A stretch of 64,000 nucleotides of DNA from Struthio camelus (taxonomy: Eukaryota; Chordata; Aves; Struthioniformes; Struthionidae): assembly GCF_040807025.1 (NCBI RefSeq), contig NC_090953.1, positions 26,830,997-26,894,996 of the forward strand, written 5' to 3'. The notes beneath the pieces are model-generated. The model was given only the letters and a program-made list of their open reading frames with translations, was not told the origin of the DNA and ran no database searches. Positions 20,034 to 31,375 of the stretch are shown here, in pieces. The stretch's first letter is position 1; each line of letters starts with the position of its first letter. Both the position numbers and the translations under genes were made by a program.

Positions 20034-21999
20034 CAGCAGGGTTTTGGTTTCTATGACCGTGGGACCCTGTTTGAAGATCTGATGGAGAGAGCTGATGGAG
20101 AGAGCTGATGGAGAGAGCTGGGATCCACCTCACCAAGTGGGGCATGCGTGTCTTTGCCAACAGGTTGACCAGCCTGGCAAGGAGGGCTTTAAACTAGGCA
20201 AGATGGGGGAAGGGGAGTGTTATAGAGACAGGATAGTCAGTAAAACACTGCTCAAGTCAGGATGCCTCCAGCGGGTGCATGCAGCCAGGGGCACAGCGCG
20301 GGACATGGCTATGGAGCATCCTCTTGCACCTCTCCTGAGAAGCCTGCATGCCCCATTTGGCTCTCTGAAATGCCTGTACACCAATGCACGCGGCATGGGG
20401 AATCAGCAGGAAGAATTAGAGATCTGTGTGCGGTTGCAGGGCCAGGATCTCGTTGCAGTTACAGAGACGTGGTGCGATAGCTCACGTGACTGGAATGCTG
20501 TCATGGATGGCTATGCACTTTTTAGGAAAGATGGCTATGCACTTTTTAGGAAAGACAGGCTAGGAAGGCGAGGTGCTGTGGAGTTACTCTTTATGTGAGG
20601 GAGCAACTAGAATGTCTGGAGCTCTGCCTCGGGGTGGATGAAGAGCAAGCTGAGAGCTTATGGGTAAGGATTAAAGGGCAGGCTAACATGGGTGACACTG
20701 TTGTGGGGGTTTACTACAGGCCACCTGATCAGGAAGAAGTAGTCAATGGGGCCTTCTACAGACAGCTGGAAGTAGCCTCACGATCAGAGGCCCTGGTTCT
20801 CCCGGGAGACTTCAACCACCCTGACATCTGCTGGGAAGAGAGCACAGCTAGGCACAAACAGTCGAGGAGGGTCCTGCAGAGCACTGATGATAACTTCTTG
20901 ACACAGGTGGTGGAGACGCCAACAAGGAGAGGTGTGCTGCTTGACCTTGTGCTAACAAACAAAGGAGGCCTGGTTGGATCTGTGAAGGCTGGGGGCAGCC
21001 TTGGCTGTAGTGGAGTTCAGGCTCCTACGAGGAGGAAGCAGGGCAATAAGTAATATAAGTCAGATCACAACCCTGGACTTCAGGAGAGCTAACTTTGGCC
21101 TCTTCAGGGACCTCCTCAGGGGAATCTCATGGGGTAGGGCCCTAGCAGGAAGAGGGGTCCAGGAGAGCCGGTTAATATTCAAGCATCGTTTCCTCCAGGC
21201 TCAAGACGGGTGCATCCCTCTTGAGTAGGAAGTCCAGCAAAGTGGGCAGGAGACCTGCATGGATGAGCAAGGAGCTCCTGGCAGAACTCCAACAGAAGAA
21301 GGAAGTCTACAGAATGTGGAAAAGGGGACAGGCCACTTGGGAGGAATACAGGGACGTTGTCAGAGTGTGCAGGGATGCGACGAGGAAGGCTAAGGCCCAG
21401 TTGGAATGAAATCTGGCAAGGGATGCCAAGGACAACCAGAAGGGCTTCTTCAACTACATCCTGGAGGTCCTCACTGAGCATGTGGAGGACAAGGAGGTGA
21501 TCAGGAGTAGTCAGCACGGGTTCACCAAAGGGAAATCATGCTTGACCTTCTCTGATGGCCTGACTGGCTGGGTAGATGAGGGCAGAGCATCCCCATGGAT
21601 GCTGTCTCCCTGCACTTCAGCAAGGCTTCTGACACTGTCTCCCATCACTTTCTCATAGGTAAACTCAGCAAGTGTGGATTGGATGAGTGGACAGTGAGGT
21701 GGCCTGAGGACCGGCTGGATGGCCGAGCTCAGAGGGTTGTGGTCAGTGGCACAGAGGCCTGTAGCTCGCACTGTCCCGCAGGGGTCAGTCCTGGGTCCAG
21801 TCCTGTTCAACGTATTCATCGATGACCTGGACGAAGGCACAGAGTGCACCCGCAGCAAGTTTGCTGAGGATACTAAACTGTGGGGGAGTGGCTGACACAC
21901 CAGAAGGCAGTGCTGCCGTTCCGAGGGACCAGGACAGGCTGGAGAGCTGGGCGGAGAGGAACCTCCTGAAGTTCAACAAAGGCAAGGGCAGGGTCCTGC
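20034..21999 (+). mobile_element. CR1-A, unit 2 copy
   Basis: Same broken CR1 with the same ORF1 tail, EN halves, internal RT deletion and TGA. Private change: a 5-bp net gain at about 21590 that creates the palindrome GCATCC-CCAT-GGATGC (21587-21602) and shifts the frame just before the FSKASDTVS block. Confidence 0.93.
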
Positions 22000-22351
22000 C
22001 ATCAGGAAGCTGTGGATTTAGCTCCCTGAAGGGAAGGGAGAAACAGCTTTGTGCCCAGGACACCCACACTCTTGTGGGGGGACCTCTCTGTGGTCCACTG
22101 CCTGTGAACCACAGCAGTCTCTGCCCCTCGGGGGCACTTTTGGAGGCCTGGATGCTAAGAAAGCAAAGGAGAAGGTGGGAGAAGATGCTGAGAAAGCAAA
22201 GGAGAACGCAGGAGGAGCACAGACAAGGGGCTGAGGAGTGGCACAGCCACCAACCAGCCCTGGCCAGAGACCTGGAGCGCAGCACTGCGGGGAGTGCTGG
22301 TGCACGTGCCCAAAGTGAGAGGCCCCACCTCTCAGGGGGGCGGGGTGGGGC

Positions 22352-22355
22352 AAAA
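22352..22355 (-). terminator. Pol III terminator of tRNA-iMet, unit 2
   Basis: TTTT on the minus strand just after the tRNA. Confidence 0.85.
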
Positions 22356-22361
22356 GGGCCA

Positions 22362-22433
22362 TAGCAGAGGATGGTTTCGATCCATCGACCTCTGGGTTAT
22401 GGGCCCAGCACACTTCCGCTGCGCCACTCTGCT
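22362..22433 (-). tRNA. tRNA-iMet-CAT: Initiator tRNA-Met (CAT), unit 2
   Basis: Same sequence as the unit 1 gene, including the D-stem T, with all initiator features intact. Confidence 0.96.
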
Positions 22434-24142
22434 CCCCCCAGCAGCTTTGTGGGGAGATGGCAGGGCCCTCCCTGCCACTCCCAGGCACTGACCGTGCCAG
22501 CTCTTGGGCTCGGGGGGTTGCCGTTCCTCCTGCCTGGGCCTGGTCCCACGGAGGAAAAAAGTCTCCCCCGGGAAGCCCCAAGGCCGTGGGCCCGGGCTGA
22601 AGCCGCCTTGGTTTGCCCTTATGACGCCATCTCCTGCCTGGCACAGACCCAGGGGAAAGCGGGGAGTTTGTGTTTGCCCAACTGAGCTGCCTCTGCAGGG
22701 GAGGACAGAAACCCCAGAGCCAGGGGGCAGCCTGCCTGCCTGCATTGTGCTGGGAGCGCTTGCTTCCCAACGAGTGGATGAGTGTCTGATGCTCTCCTAG
22801 CCAGGAAAAGGCTCCCCTCCACCTGGAGTCACGTGCCTCTCCTGCACACAGTGCTTTCCTTGTGCAGGCTTGGTGAGCCCTGGGAGCCCCCGGTGGCTTT
22901 CTGCCCTGGAGAGGCAGGTTCCACCTCTGCTGGTGACCTGCTGCTGACACACTTCCTCAGAGCCGCTGCCCAGGCCAAGCCTGAAGAGCTGCGCTAGAGT
23001 GACCCCTGAGCCCAATGGATGCTCTCTTGCTGCCATCCCAAGGACGTTTTGGGCACCTCCATTTCAGTCCGCAGCAAGGGAAGGAGGAAGCCCCAAACCA
23101 AGTCAACCCTGCTGGCCCCTTGCTGCCCCACATGACTGTGTTGTGGCAGGGCACCCTGCCAAGGGGGAAAGCCCCATCACCTGGAAGGACTCAGGGACTG
23201 GCTCTGTCTCTTGCAAACTGCCCTGTGCTCACCAAAGACAGCAGCTGCGGTGCTTTAGTGCAAACCAGTGCTGGAGGAAGTAGGAGCAGGGAGGGCAGAG
23301 GAAGGCAGGAGTTAAGTGATGTTAGGAAGGAACTGGTGCAGGCTAGAGCAACGATTCCCAGGTGCTTTCCTGGCAGTGCCCTCTTTCCCAGGGCCCTGGA
23401 CTTCTCTGCCTTGACAAAGCTCTGCTTCAGATGTGCCTTCCAGGCCCACCTGCCGTGCAGGCGTGTCAGGGCTCCTTGGCCTTGCTGGTGAGCTGACTGG
23501 CAGCTGTGTCCAACGCGGTGTCCCCACAGCTGTGTTCAACACGGTGTCCAGGCTCTCTGGCCTGGGGCCCAGAGGTGCGCCCCCTCCCCACGGAGCCCAT
23601 AGTCTTCCTGGGTGGGAAGGAAACCCAGGCCTCCTGCATGTGCAGGAACCAGAGGAGCGCAGAGCTGGGCACTGCTTCCTCTCAGGCTGACGCAAGGGGA
23701 AGGAAAAATATCACTGTGGATGCCTGTTCCTGCATAGCAGCAGGGAAATAAGACTGTAAGGAGTATAATTACCCCAGAATGTCTTTGTCCAGGATTTCCC
23801 CAGCTCTGCTTCCTCCCCAGGGCTGGGCATCTGGTGGCACCTTCTGTCCAGTCCGCCTCACTCCACAGCAGGCACTGGGAGGTAAGTGAGACACTTCCCC
23901 TGGAGTCCCAGGTGTGGTGCCTCTGTTGGGGTGTATTGCAGCCCTCATGTTCCTGCCTGCTGTCCACGTCTGAATGCGCTCGTCTGTGGGTCTGTGCGTG
24001 CCCAGCTGTGGTGTGTCCAAAGAGTGCAAAGGAGAACTCCCCCCCCCCCCATCCCCCTAGTGCAGCCTGGCCCTGGAACTCGCAGCAGGCCGGACGAGTT
24101 GCACAGGGCACGTGATCACTGCTGCTGAGAGGTTTGGGGCAG

Positions 24143-24224
24143 GAAGCTGTGGCCGAGTGGGGAAGGCGATGGACGTGAAACGCATGGGGGTTTCCCTGCG
24201 CAGGTTCGAATCCTGCCAACTATG
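24143..24224 (+). pseudogene. tRNA-Ser pseudogene (TGA), unit 2
   Basis: Same sequence as the unit 1 pseudogene; the same stem breaks are present. Confidence 0.85.
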
Positions 24225-24724
24225 GGGCACCTGTCCCCTTTTGGGCTGCCTGGAGCGACCAGGCTCCAGCCCTGGACAAAGCCTCACAGCCACAGTCCCT
24301 CCAGCTGAACAGCGTGCCCGGTGAACCCTCCATCCCTCTAGTCACCCTCAGCTTCCCCCCAGAGTCGCCAGGGCGCGTGCAAACCCCCTCTCTCCTTTCC
24401 CAGCCACACAGGCTCACACCTTTCCTGACAGAGACATGCTCTCCTCTGGGGACGGATGGATTTTCTTCTCAGGGGCATGTTTTTCCCACGGGGCCAGAGC
24501 TGAGATGCACGTGCTTCTGTGATGGGAAGGGAGGCATCCTTTGTGGAAACTTCTGCAAGTTTTTGCAGCATCAGGAGAAGAGGCAGGGGCAGGGCAATGC
24601 TGCTTCCTATTCTTTTTCCTTCTGCTGCATCTTTCTCCCCTCTCAGACTCCCGGGATAGTCTTGAAAGCTCAGCGAGGGTCAGAGAGTGCCTGGGACGAG
24701 CAGGAGGCAGGCATAGGTCTGCGT

Positions 24725-24796
24725 GCGTTGGTGGTATAGTGGTGAGCATAGCTGCCTTCCAAGCAGTTGACCCGGGTTCGATTCCTGGCCAACGCA
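24725..24796 (+). tRNA. tRNA-Gly-TCC: tRNA-Gly (TCC), unit 2
   Basis: Same as the unit 1 gene, with the CCTGG T-stem strand. Confidence 0.95.
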
Positions 24797-24803
24797 CATG
24801 CAC

Positions 24804-24807
24804 TTTT
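24804..24807 (+). terminator. Pol III terminator of tRNA-Gly, unit 2
   Basis: TTTT 8 nt after the tRNA. Confidence 0.85.
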
Positions 24808-25297
24808 CTTCTCCCAGGCGCCTGCAGAGGCCCTTCCACCTCCTGCCAGAAAAAAGCCCAGGTTTCCCCAACAGGTTCATGTTCCCTCGGGGAGCCACTC
24901 CCCTTGCTGCATGCACAGGCAGGGTGAGGCACCCCACAGAGCCCAGGAGAGACAGGGGCCCCCTCCTCCTTCAGCAATGCCTGCCTTGGCCAAAGCAGCA
25001 GGTCTGTCGCCGAGCACAGCTTCCAGGCTGCTTGCCCTGCCCCCCGAGGCATAGCCCTGCAGAAGGAAGCGCCCCAGAATGAAGGTGCTACCTCCTTTGC
25101 TAGAAGCATGACAGGCTTCTGCAAAGGGCTCTGCTGCTCTCCTGAAGGGCCCGCTTCTGACTGCATGGTGCCTCAAGGGCCTGCAGAAAGGCTGTGCATG
25201 GGCGTTGCTGGGGAGATGCAGAAAGCCCCTGGCTCAGCCAGGACCATGTGGCTCAGCCCTGCTATAGCGACAGAGCGGCAAGAAGAGGTGTCCAGGC

Positions 25298-25369
25298 GGT
25301 CCCATGGTGTAATGGTGAGCACTCTGGACTCTGAATCCAGCGATCTGAGTTCAAGTCTCAGTGGGACCT
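25298..25369 (+). tRNA. tRNA-Gln-CTG: tRNA-Gln (CTG), unit 2
   Basis: Same sequence as the unit 1 gene. This is the last copy in the window: units 3 and 4 have lost it by deletion. Confidence 0.95.
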
Positions 25370-25410
25370 CAGGCTTCTGCTTCACTGAGGGCCTGCCTCA
25401 GCTGACTGCA

Positions 25411-25414
25411 TTTT
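25411..25414 (+). terminator. Distant T4 run after tRNA-Gln, unit 2
   Basis: First TTTT downstream, 42 nt after the tRNA. Confidence 0.5.
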
Positions 25415-25505
25415 ACACCCTTGCGTTGCTCTTGGGTAGACTGCTTTACGCACTCCGGTCTTCCTTCCCTCTTCTCGTGCCCCTGGCACTGGGTTTGGGC
25501 AGAGG

Positions 25506-26255
25506 GTCACAGGATCACTGAACAGCTGAGGTGGGAAGGAACTTCTGCAGACTATCTAGTCCAACCCCTCCTCAAAGCAGGGTCAAGAAAAGGAGTCTGT
25601 TCAGGGCCCTGTGATGTCAAGTTTTGAAAAATCTCCATGGATGGAGACTCCACAGCTTCTCTGGGCAAGCTGTTCCCATGTTTGACAGCCCCGCACAGTA
25701 AAACAGGGGGGGGGTTCTGTGTGTTTAAGTGGAATGTCATGTACTTCATGGCTTGTGCCCACTGCCTCTTGCCCTGTCCCTGGGCACCGCCAAGAAGCGG
25801 CTGGCTCTCTCTTCTCTACTCCCTCTTCCCCCTCTTCGTCCACCACCTCAGGTACTTATACACATTGATAAGATTCCCCCCCACCCCCACCCCAACCTTA
25901 GCCTTCTCTTCCCCAGGCTAGACAATCCCAGCTCTGTTAGCCTCTCCTGGTATGACAGATGGCGCAAGCCCTTGACCTTCTCTGTGGCCTTTTGCTGTGC
26001 TCACTCCAGTGTGGCCTTGTCTCTCTCGTACCGGGAAGCCCAGAAATGGACACAGCACTCCAGATGTGCTCTCACCAGTGCTGAGCAGAGGGGAAGGATC
26101 ACACCTCCCTCAGCCTGCTGGCAACGCTCTTCCTAACGCAGCCCAGGATGCTGCCAGCCGCCTTTGCTGCAAGGGCACGTTGCTGCCTCAAGTGCTGAAG
26201 GCCTTCCGGGACACAACAGCTCTGCTCTGAAATAAGTGCCCGTGAGATACCAAGC
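25506..26255 (-). mobile_element. CR1-B, unit 2 copy
   Basis: Same fragment as at 8907-9655, with one extra G in the G run near 25706. Confidence 0.88.
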
Positions 26256-26694
26256 TCCTGGGGAGCTGACAGAGCCCCTAACTGCTGGAACCAGAAACAT
26301 GACGGCACCAGTGGAGTCCCTGCAAGGGCAGCTGGCATGCAGATGCCCAGGGGCTCCTGCAGAGGGAGGAAGGACACTTTGAAGAGCCCTGTTCACTTGC
26401 TGCCAGGTGCGGACTGGCCCGAGAGGGAAGGCAGAGGCAACAGCCCTGAGTCCGCAGAAGAGCTCCACCTACTGCAAAGATGGTGTAACTCGAGCAGCAG
26501 TCCCTGCTGGGAGATGTGGGTGGTACAGCTTTGGGAAGAGTAATGCATGAACTGGGGGACTGAACAGTGACACGGGATGTGGCTTGGTGTTTGGCTGCAT
26601 GCTTGTAAGTACGAGGCCTTGGTTTGCTCCTGAGCAGCCCCGGTGCTTCTTGCCTCCAGTGCCTCCTGTAAGTAACCACCTGTCTTAGCAAAAA

Positions 26695-27470
26695 GAGACA
26701 AGGCCCGGACTGTCGGCTCGGCAGGCTGGAGAAACGGGCAGACAGGAGCCGCAGGAAGTTCAGCAAGGCAAAGTGCAACGCCCTGCACCCGGCGAGGAAT
26801 AACCCCAGGCACCCGGGGAGGAATAACCCCAGGCGCCAGTACATGGTGGGGGCCGACCTGCTGGAAAGCAGCTTTGCAGAAAAGACCTGGGGGTCCTGGC
26901 ACCCTACAAGCTGACCACAAGCCAGCAACGTGCCTTTGTGGCAAAGGCGGCCCACGGTAGGCTGGGCTGCGTGAGGAAGAGTGTTGCCACCAGGTCAAGG
27001 GAAGTGGTGCTTTCCCCTCTACTCAGCGCTCCAGAGGCCACATCTGGAGCGCGGTCTCCAGTTCTGGGCTCCGCAGTGGAAGAAAGAGAGGGCCCTACCG
27101 GCACGAGTCCAGCAAAGAGGCACAAGGATGATTAGGGGCCTGGAGAACCTCTCATATGAGGAGAGGCTGAGAGAGTCGGGACTGTTGAGCCCGGAGAAGA
27201 GAAGGCTCACGGGGCATCTTACCAGTGCGTATAACTATCCAACGGGAGGGTCGAACGAAGACAGACCAAGGGAGTGGTGCCCCTCTTCTCGGTGGTGCCC
27301 ACTGACAGGGCAAGAGTCATCGCACACAAACTGAACACGGGAAATTCAGCTTGAACGTGAGAAAATGCTTCTTTAGCGTGAGGCTGGCTGAACATTGGAA
27401 CAGGTGGCCCAGAGAGGTTGTGGATTCTCCATCCTTGGTTTTCCCTCCTCAGGTTCTGGCAGAGAGAGGT
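26695..27470 (+). mobile_element. CR1-C, unit 2 copy
   Basis: Same fragment as at 10095-10870. Confidence 0.88.
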
Positions 27471-28125
27471 AAGCTCAGGACAGGGGGGAATGCTTTCCTG
27501 TGCAGAGCGGGTGGCTAACGGAGGCTGGCGGAGAAAGAAACACCACCACGAGTCTCCAGCTATGCTGCACAACATCTTTAATGAGCAGGAAGGAAAAAAG
27601 GAAAAAAAGCAGCACAGAGACCAAGACACATGTTTCCTGGGTTGAGTGAGGCACAGAGAATTGCCCGTTTCCCCAGGACAAGCGGCATGCAAAGCGTTTG
27701 CCTTTTCCCATTCCAGCTCTACCTTGTGGCAATCACATCCTACCTACAGCAATTCCTAACCCCCAAACCGTCCTGCCGTCAGCAGGAGACTCAGCAGAGC
27801 GGACGAGCACGAGCTCTTTCTCGAGGAGCTCAGAGTGCAGCAGAGCCAGAGGCAGCATGGCGAGGCCTGGCTCTGTGAGGTGGAGCTGGGAACTCAGTGC
27901 GCTCAGGCCTCCAGCCCTTTCAAGACCCCCACCAGATCAGCCTTTCTTTTCTTTCCTCATCTTTCTCTGTGCCCTCCAAATCCAGTTCTAGCTGCATGTC
28001 CCCGAGGGGCCTGCGGCTGGTTTTCTTAAAATGCACAACAAGCGTTACATCTCACCTTAAGGCTGGATTTGAGGGCCTGGCAGCAAAGATTTGCCTAACC
28101 CACTGCTTATTGCCCCAGGTCCGGG

Positions 28126-28137
28126 CACTAAGGACAA
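28126..28137. other. Filler bases at the 2.9-kb deletion junction, unit 2
   Basis: Twelve bases (CACTAAGGACAA) sit between sequence equal to unit 1 up to 11526 and sequence equal to unit 1 from 14451. The GGACAA in the filler repeats the bases that follow, as in templated end joining. The same filler is in units 3 (42196-42207) and 4 (56266-56277). Confidence 0.8.
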
Positions 28138-28197
28138 GGACAAGGCTGGGCGTGCAGACGTGAGCATGGGGAGTCCAGCAGTGGTGTGCATGATGCA

Positions 28198-28269
28198 GGG
28201 GGTGTAGCTCAGTGGGAGAGCATTTGACTGCAGATCAAGAGGTCCCTGGTTCAACTCCAGGTGCCCCCT
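28198..28269 (+). tRNA. tRNA-Cys-GCA: tRNA-Cys (GCA), unit 2
   Basis: Same sequence as the unit 1 gene. It lies only 60 bp downstream of the 2.9-kb deletion junction, so its immediate 5' flank is kept but the farther upstream context is new. Confidence 0.96.
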
Positions 28270-28279
28270 CCACTGCTGC

Positions 28280-28283
28280 TTTT
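28280..28283 (+). terminator. Pol III terminator of tRNA-Cys, unit 2
   Basis: TTTT 11 nt after the tRNA. Confidence 0.85.
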
Positions 28284-28353
28284 CTTCCTGGAGATTCTCC
28301 TGTGCCTTGGCGGCCTGCTTCCCCATCCCTCAGTGGGAAGGCTGTGGGGGACA

Positions 28354-28671
28354 GACACCTGTTCAAAGAGAAAGCCAGGAGCAAAGGCATTTCTCCAAAG
28401 GCCCTTTCCTGCACTCAGTCCTTTCCCCAGGGCAGGCAGTGAGGTGGCATTGTTGCGCGAACAGGAAACTTTCGCACAGCAGCTCCATCTCCTGTGAATA
28501 ACCACACACACATATACACGCACCCACCCCGCTGCCATCCCTCCCACCATCCCCCGCGAGGACAGCATTATATCTCAAACCTTGACTATGACTTGTACAG
28601 TAAATACATGAAATACAGGGTGTCCACTTAAGAGAGCAACAGCACAAAGAATGAGGTAGTCATAGTTAAAT
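28354..28671. other. Start of the unit 2-type cassette
   Basis: Sequence not found in unit 1. It holds a CA/TA-rich stretch (about 28500-28525) and no recognised gene. Equivalents: 42424-42741 and 56494-56811. Confidence 0.55.
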
Positions 28672-28796
28672 TTAGCTTGGAAGGCAGCTTACAGGTCTGT
28701 AGTCCAACCTCCAGTTCCGGGCAGGGCTGACTGCAGAGTTACTTGAGGCTGCCTGTGGCCTTGTCCAGTTGAGGTCTGAAAACCCCAGTGAGGGAG
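28672..28796 (-). mobile_element. Older CR1, 3' arm, split by CR1-E (unit 2)
   Basis: The plus strand reads the complement of an old CR1 3' UTR: TTGGAAGGCAGCTTACAGG, GTCTGTAGTCCAACCTCC, CTTGTCCAGTTGAGGTCTGAAA. It continues beyond CR1-E at 30873, so the younger element landed inside it. Confidence 0.7.
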
Positions 28797-30835
28797 AATC
28801 ACAGAATCACAGAATGGTTTAGGTTGGAAGGGACCTCTGGAGATCATCTAGTCCAACCTCCCTGCTCAAGCAGGGTCCTCTAGAGCATATTGCCCAGGAT
28901 CACATCCGGACGGGTTTTGAATATCTCCAGCGAAGGAGACTCCACTGCCTCGCTGGGCAACCTCTTCCAGTGCTCTGTCACCCTCCCAGTGAAGAAGTTT
29001 TTTTCTCAGATTCAGATGGAACTTCCTGTGGTTCAGTTTCTGCCCGTTGCCTCTTGTCCTGCTGCTGGGCACCACGGAGAAGAGGCTGGCCTCATCCTCT
29101 TGACACCCCCCTTCAGATACTTATACACGTTGATCAGATCACCTCTCAGTCTTCTCTTCTCCAGACTGAACAGGCCCAGCTCTCGCAGTCTTTCTTCCTA
29201 GGAGAGGTGCTCCAGTCCCCTCACCATCTTTGTAGCCCTCCGCTGGACTCTCTCCAGTAGCGCCATGTCTCTCTTGTACTGGGGAGCCCAGAATTGGGCA
29301 CAGTACTCCAGGTGAGGCCTCCCCAGGGCTGAGGAGAGGGGCAGGATCACCTCCCTCCACCTGCTGGCAACACTCTGCCTCATGCACCCCAGGATACCAT
29401 TGGCCTTCTTGGCCACAAGCCCACGTTGCTGGCTCATGCTTAACTTGTTTAACCTGAGGACTGGAAGAACCACTCCCAGGTCCTTCTCGGCAGAGCTACT
29501 TTCCAGCAGGTCAACCCCCAGCCTGTACTGCTGCATGGGATTATTTCTCCCGAGGTGCAGGACCTTGCACTTGCCTTTGCTGAACTTCAGGAGGTTCCTC
29601 TCCGCCCAGCTCTCCAGCCTGCCCTGGTCCCTCGGAATGGCAGCACTGCCTTCTGGTGTGTCAGCCACTCCCCCCAGTTTAGTATCCTCAGCAAACTTGC
29701 TGCGGGTGCACTCTGTCCCTTCCTCCAGGTCATTGAGGAATATATTGAACAAGACTGGACCCAGGACTGACCCCCTAGCCAGTGGGGCACCACTAGCTAC
29801 ACGCCTCCAACTTGACTCTGCGCCATTCACCACAACCCTCCGAGCTCGGCCATCCAGCCAGTTCTCAATCCACCTCACCGTCCACTCCTCTAGCCCACAC
29901 TTGCTGAGTTTACCTACGAGGATGTGATGGGAGACAGTGTCAAAAGCCTTGCTGAAGTCCAGGTAGACAGCATCCACTGCTCTCCCCTCATCTACCCAGC
30001 CGGTCATCCCATCCTAGAAGGCTATCAGATTGGTCAAGCATGATTTCCCTTTGGTGAATCCATGCTGACTACTCCTGATCACCTTCTTGTCCTCCAGATG
30101 CTTAGTGAGGACCTCCAGGAGGAGCTGTTCCATCACCTTTCCTGGGATGGAGGGGAGGCTGACAGGCCTGTAGTTCCCTGGCTCCTCCTTCTTGCCCTTT
30201 TGGAAGGCTGGGGTGACATTGGCTTTCTTCCAGTCCTCAGGCACCTCTCCTGATCTCCAGGACCTCTCCAAGATGATGGAGAGTGGCCTAGCCATAACAT
30301 CCGCCAGCTCTCTCAGCACTCGCGGATGCATCCCGTCAGGACCCACGGATTTATGGAGGTCAAGTTTGGACAAAAGATCTCTAACCTGATCCTCCTCCTC
30401 CACCAAGGGGGAGTCTTCCTTTCTCCAGCCTTCCTCTCTTGTCCCCAGGGTCTGGAATTCCTGAGGGCTGGCCTTAGCAGTGAAGACTGAAGCAAAGGCA
30501 GCATTCAGTAACTCTGCCTTCTCTATTTCCTTTGTTACCAGGGCACCCGCCCCATTCAGCAGCGGGCCCACCTTGGCCCTAGTCTTCCTCTTGCTAGTGA
30601 TGTATTTGAAGAAGCCCTTCTTGTTGTCCTTGGCATCCCTTGCCAGATTTCATTCCAACTGGGCCTTAGCCTTCCTCGTCGCATCCCTGCACACTCTGAC
30701 AGCGTCCCTGTATTCCTCCCAAGTGGCCTGTCCCCTTTTCCACATTCTGTAGACTTCCTTCTTCTGTTGGAGTTCTGCCAGGAGCTCCTTGCTCATCCAT
30801 GCAGGTCTCCTGCCCGCTTTGCTCGACTCGAATCT
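28797..30835 (-). mobile_element. Younger CR1 LINE (CR1-E): 5'-truncated ORF2 RT plus 3' UTR, unit 2
   Basis: The best-preserved CR1 in the window, about 2.04 kb. The 3' end shows two copies of the CR1 8-mer (complement AATCACAG) and the complete 3' UTR. Reading ORF2 from the inner end: [75 protein letters not shown] (RT motif A), [24 protein letters not shown] (motif C; usual FADD), [30 protein letters not shown]. Three in-frame stops break it: TGA at 30650-30652, TAG at 30014-30016 and TAG at 29198-29200. The endonuclease and ORF1 are missing by 5' truncation, as is usual for LINEs. Not active. Confidence 0.95.
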
Positions 30836-30872
30836 GCCTGTTCCAGGAGGAAACCACACCCACCATGCTTTT

Positions 30873-30960
30873 TTTCCCCTCTTCTGATATCAAATCAGAA
30901 TTTCCCTTGTTGCAGCTTGTTCCCATTGTCTCCTGTCCTTTCCTTGTGCACCTGTAAGAA
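30873..30960 (-). mobile_element. Older CR1, 5' arm, split by CR1-E (unit 2)
   Basis: Continuation of the older CR1 beyond CR1-E: plus strand TTTTTTTCCCCTCTTCTGAT, AGAATTTCCCTTGTTGCAGC, CCCATTGTCTCCTGTCCTTT, TGTGCACCTGTAAGAAGGAG, all recognisable as the complement of CR1 3' UTR text following on from the arm at 28672-28796. About 80 bp seem missing between the arms. Confidence 0.65.
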
Positions 30961-31292
30961 GGAGGCGGCCTCTGTCTTCCCGAGGGTTCAGCCAGTAGAT
31001 CTGGCCCGAGGAACTCCCCTTGCTCTTTCACCACACCTGCAGTGAGCCCAGAGGCCCTGTTGCTCTTTGGGGACTGCAGGGGCACAAATCCCACCAAGCC
31101 CCGAGCCAGTTTAGGGAGCTGATCTGACCTGACCCTAGGGGCTCTCCTTGCCTCCTTCACCACAAGCCATGGGCTTCTCTGAGGGGCACAGACTGGAGAG
31201 CACAGCATGCAGAGAAGGATGTCCAGGAGGAAAGTCCTGGCCCGAGGCTCTCCACTGCCAGCCGGGGAAAGGAAAAGAGGCAGCGACAAGCT
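30961..31292. other. Spacer between the older CR1 and tRNA-Leu, unit 2
   Basis: No gene recognised apart from the Leu terminator. Equivalents: 45031-45362 and 59101-59432. Confidence 0.55.
31273..31276 (-). terminator. Pol III terminator of tRNA-Leu, unit 2
   Basis: TTTT on the minus strand, 16 nt after the tRNA. Confidence 0.8.
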
Positions 31293-31375
31293 TGTCAGGA
31301 GTGGGATTCGAACCCACGCCTCCCACGGAGACTGCGACCTGAACGCAGCGCCTTAGACCGCTCGGCCACCCTGAC
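31293..31375 (-). tRNA. tRNA-Leu-CAG: tRNA-Leu (CAG), unit 2
   Basis: An 83-nt leucine tRNA reading CTG, the most used leucine codon in vertebrates. Acceptor GTCAGGG pairs with TCCTGAC (one G-U) with discriminator A, as LeuRS needs. The D arm is GGCCGAGCGGTCTAAGGC, the anticodon loop TTCAGGT is closed by CTGCG/CGCAG, there is a long variable arm, and the T arm GTGGG-TTCGAAT-CCCAC pairs fully. Found only in units with the CR1-E cassette. T4 terminator 16 nt downstream. Confidence 0.96.

Noticed and set aside
29198-30007. A 269-codon frame with clear RT motifs as a possible functional reverse transcriptase
   Set aside because: It is the C-terminal RT part of CR1-E, flanked by in-frame stops and with an altered FADD motif; it is a LINE remnant.
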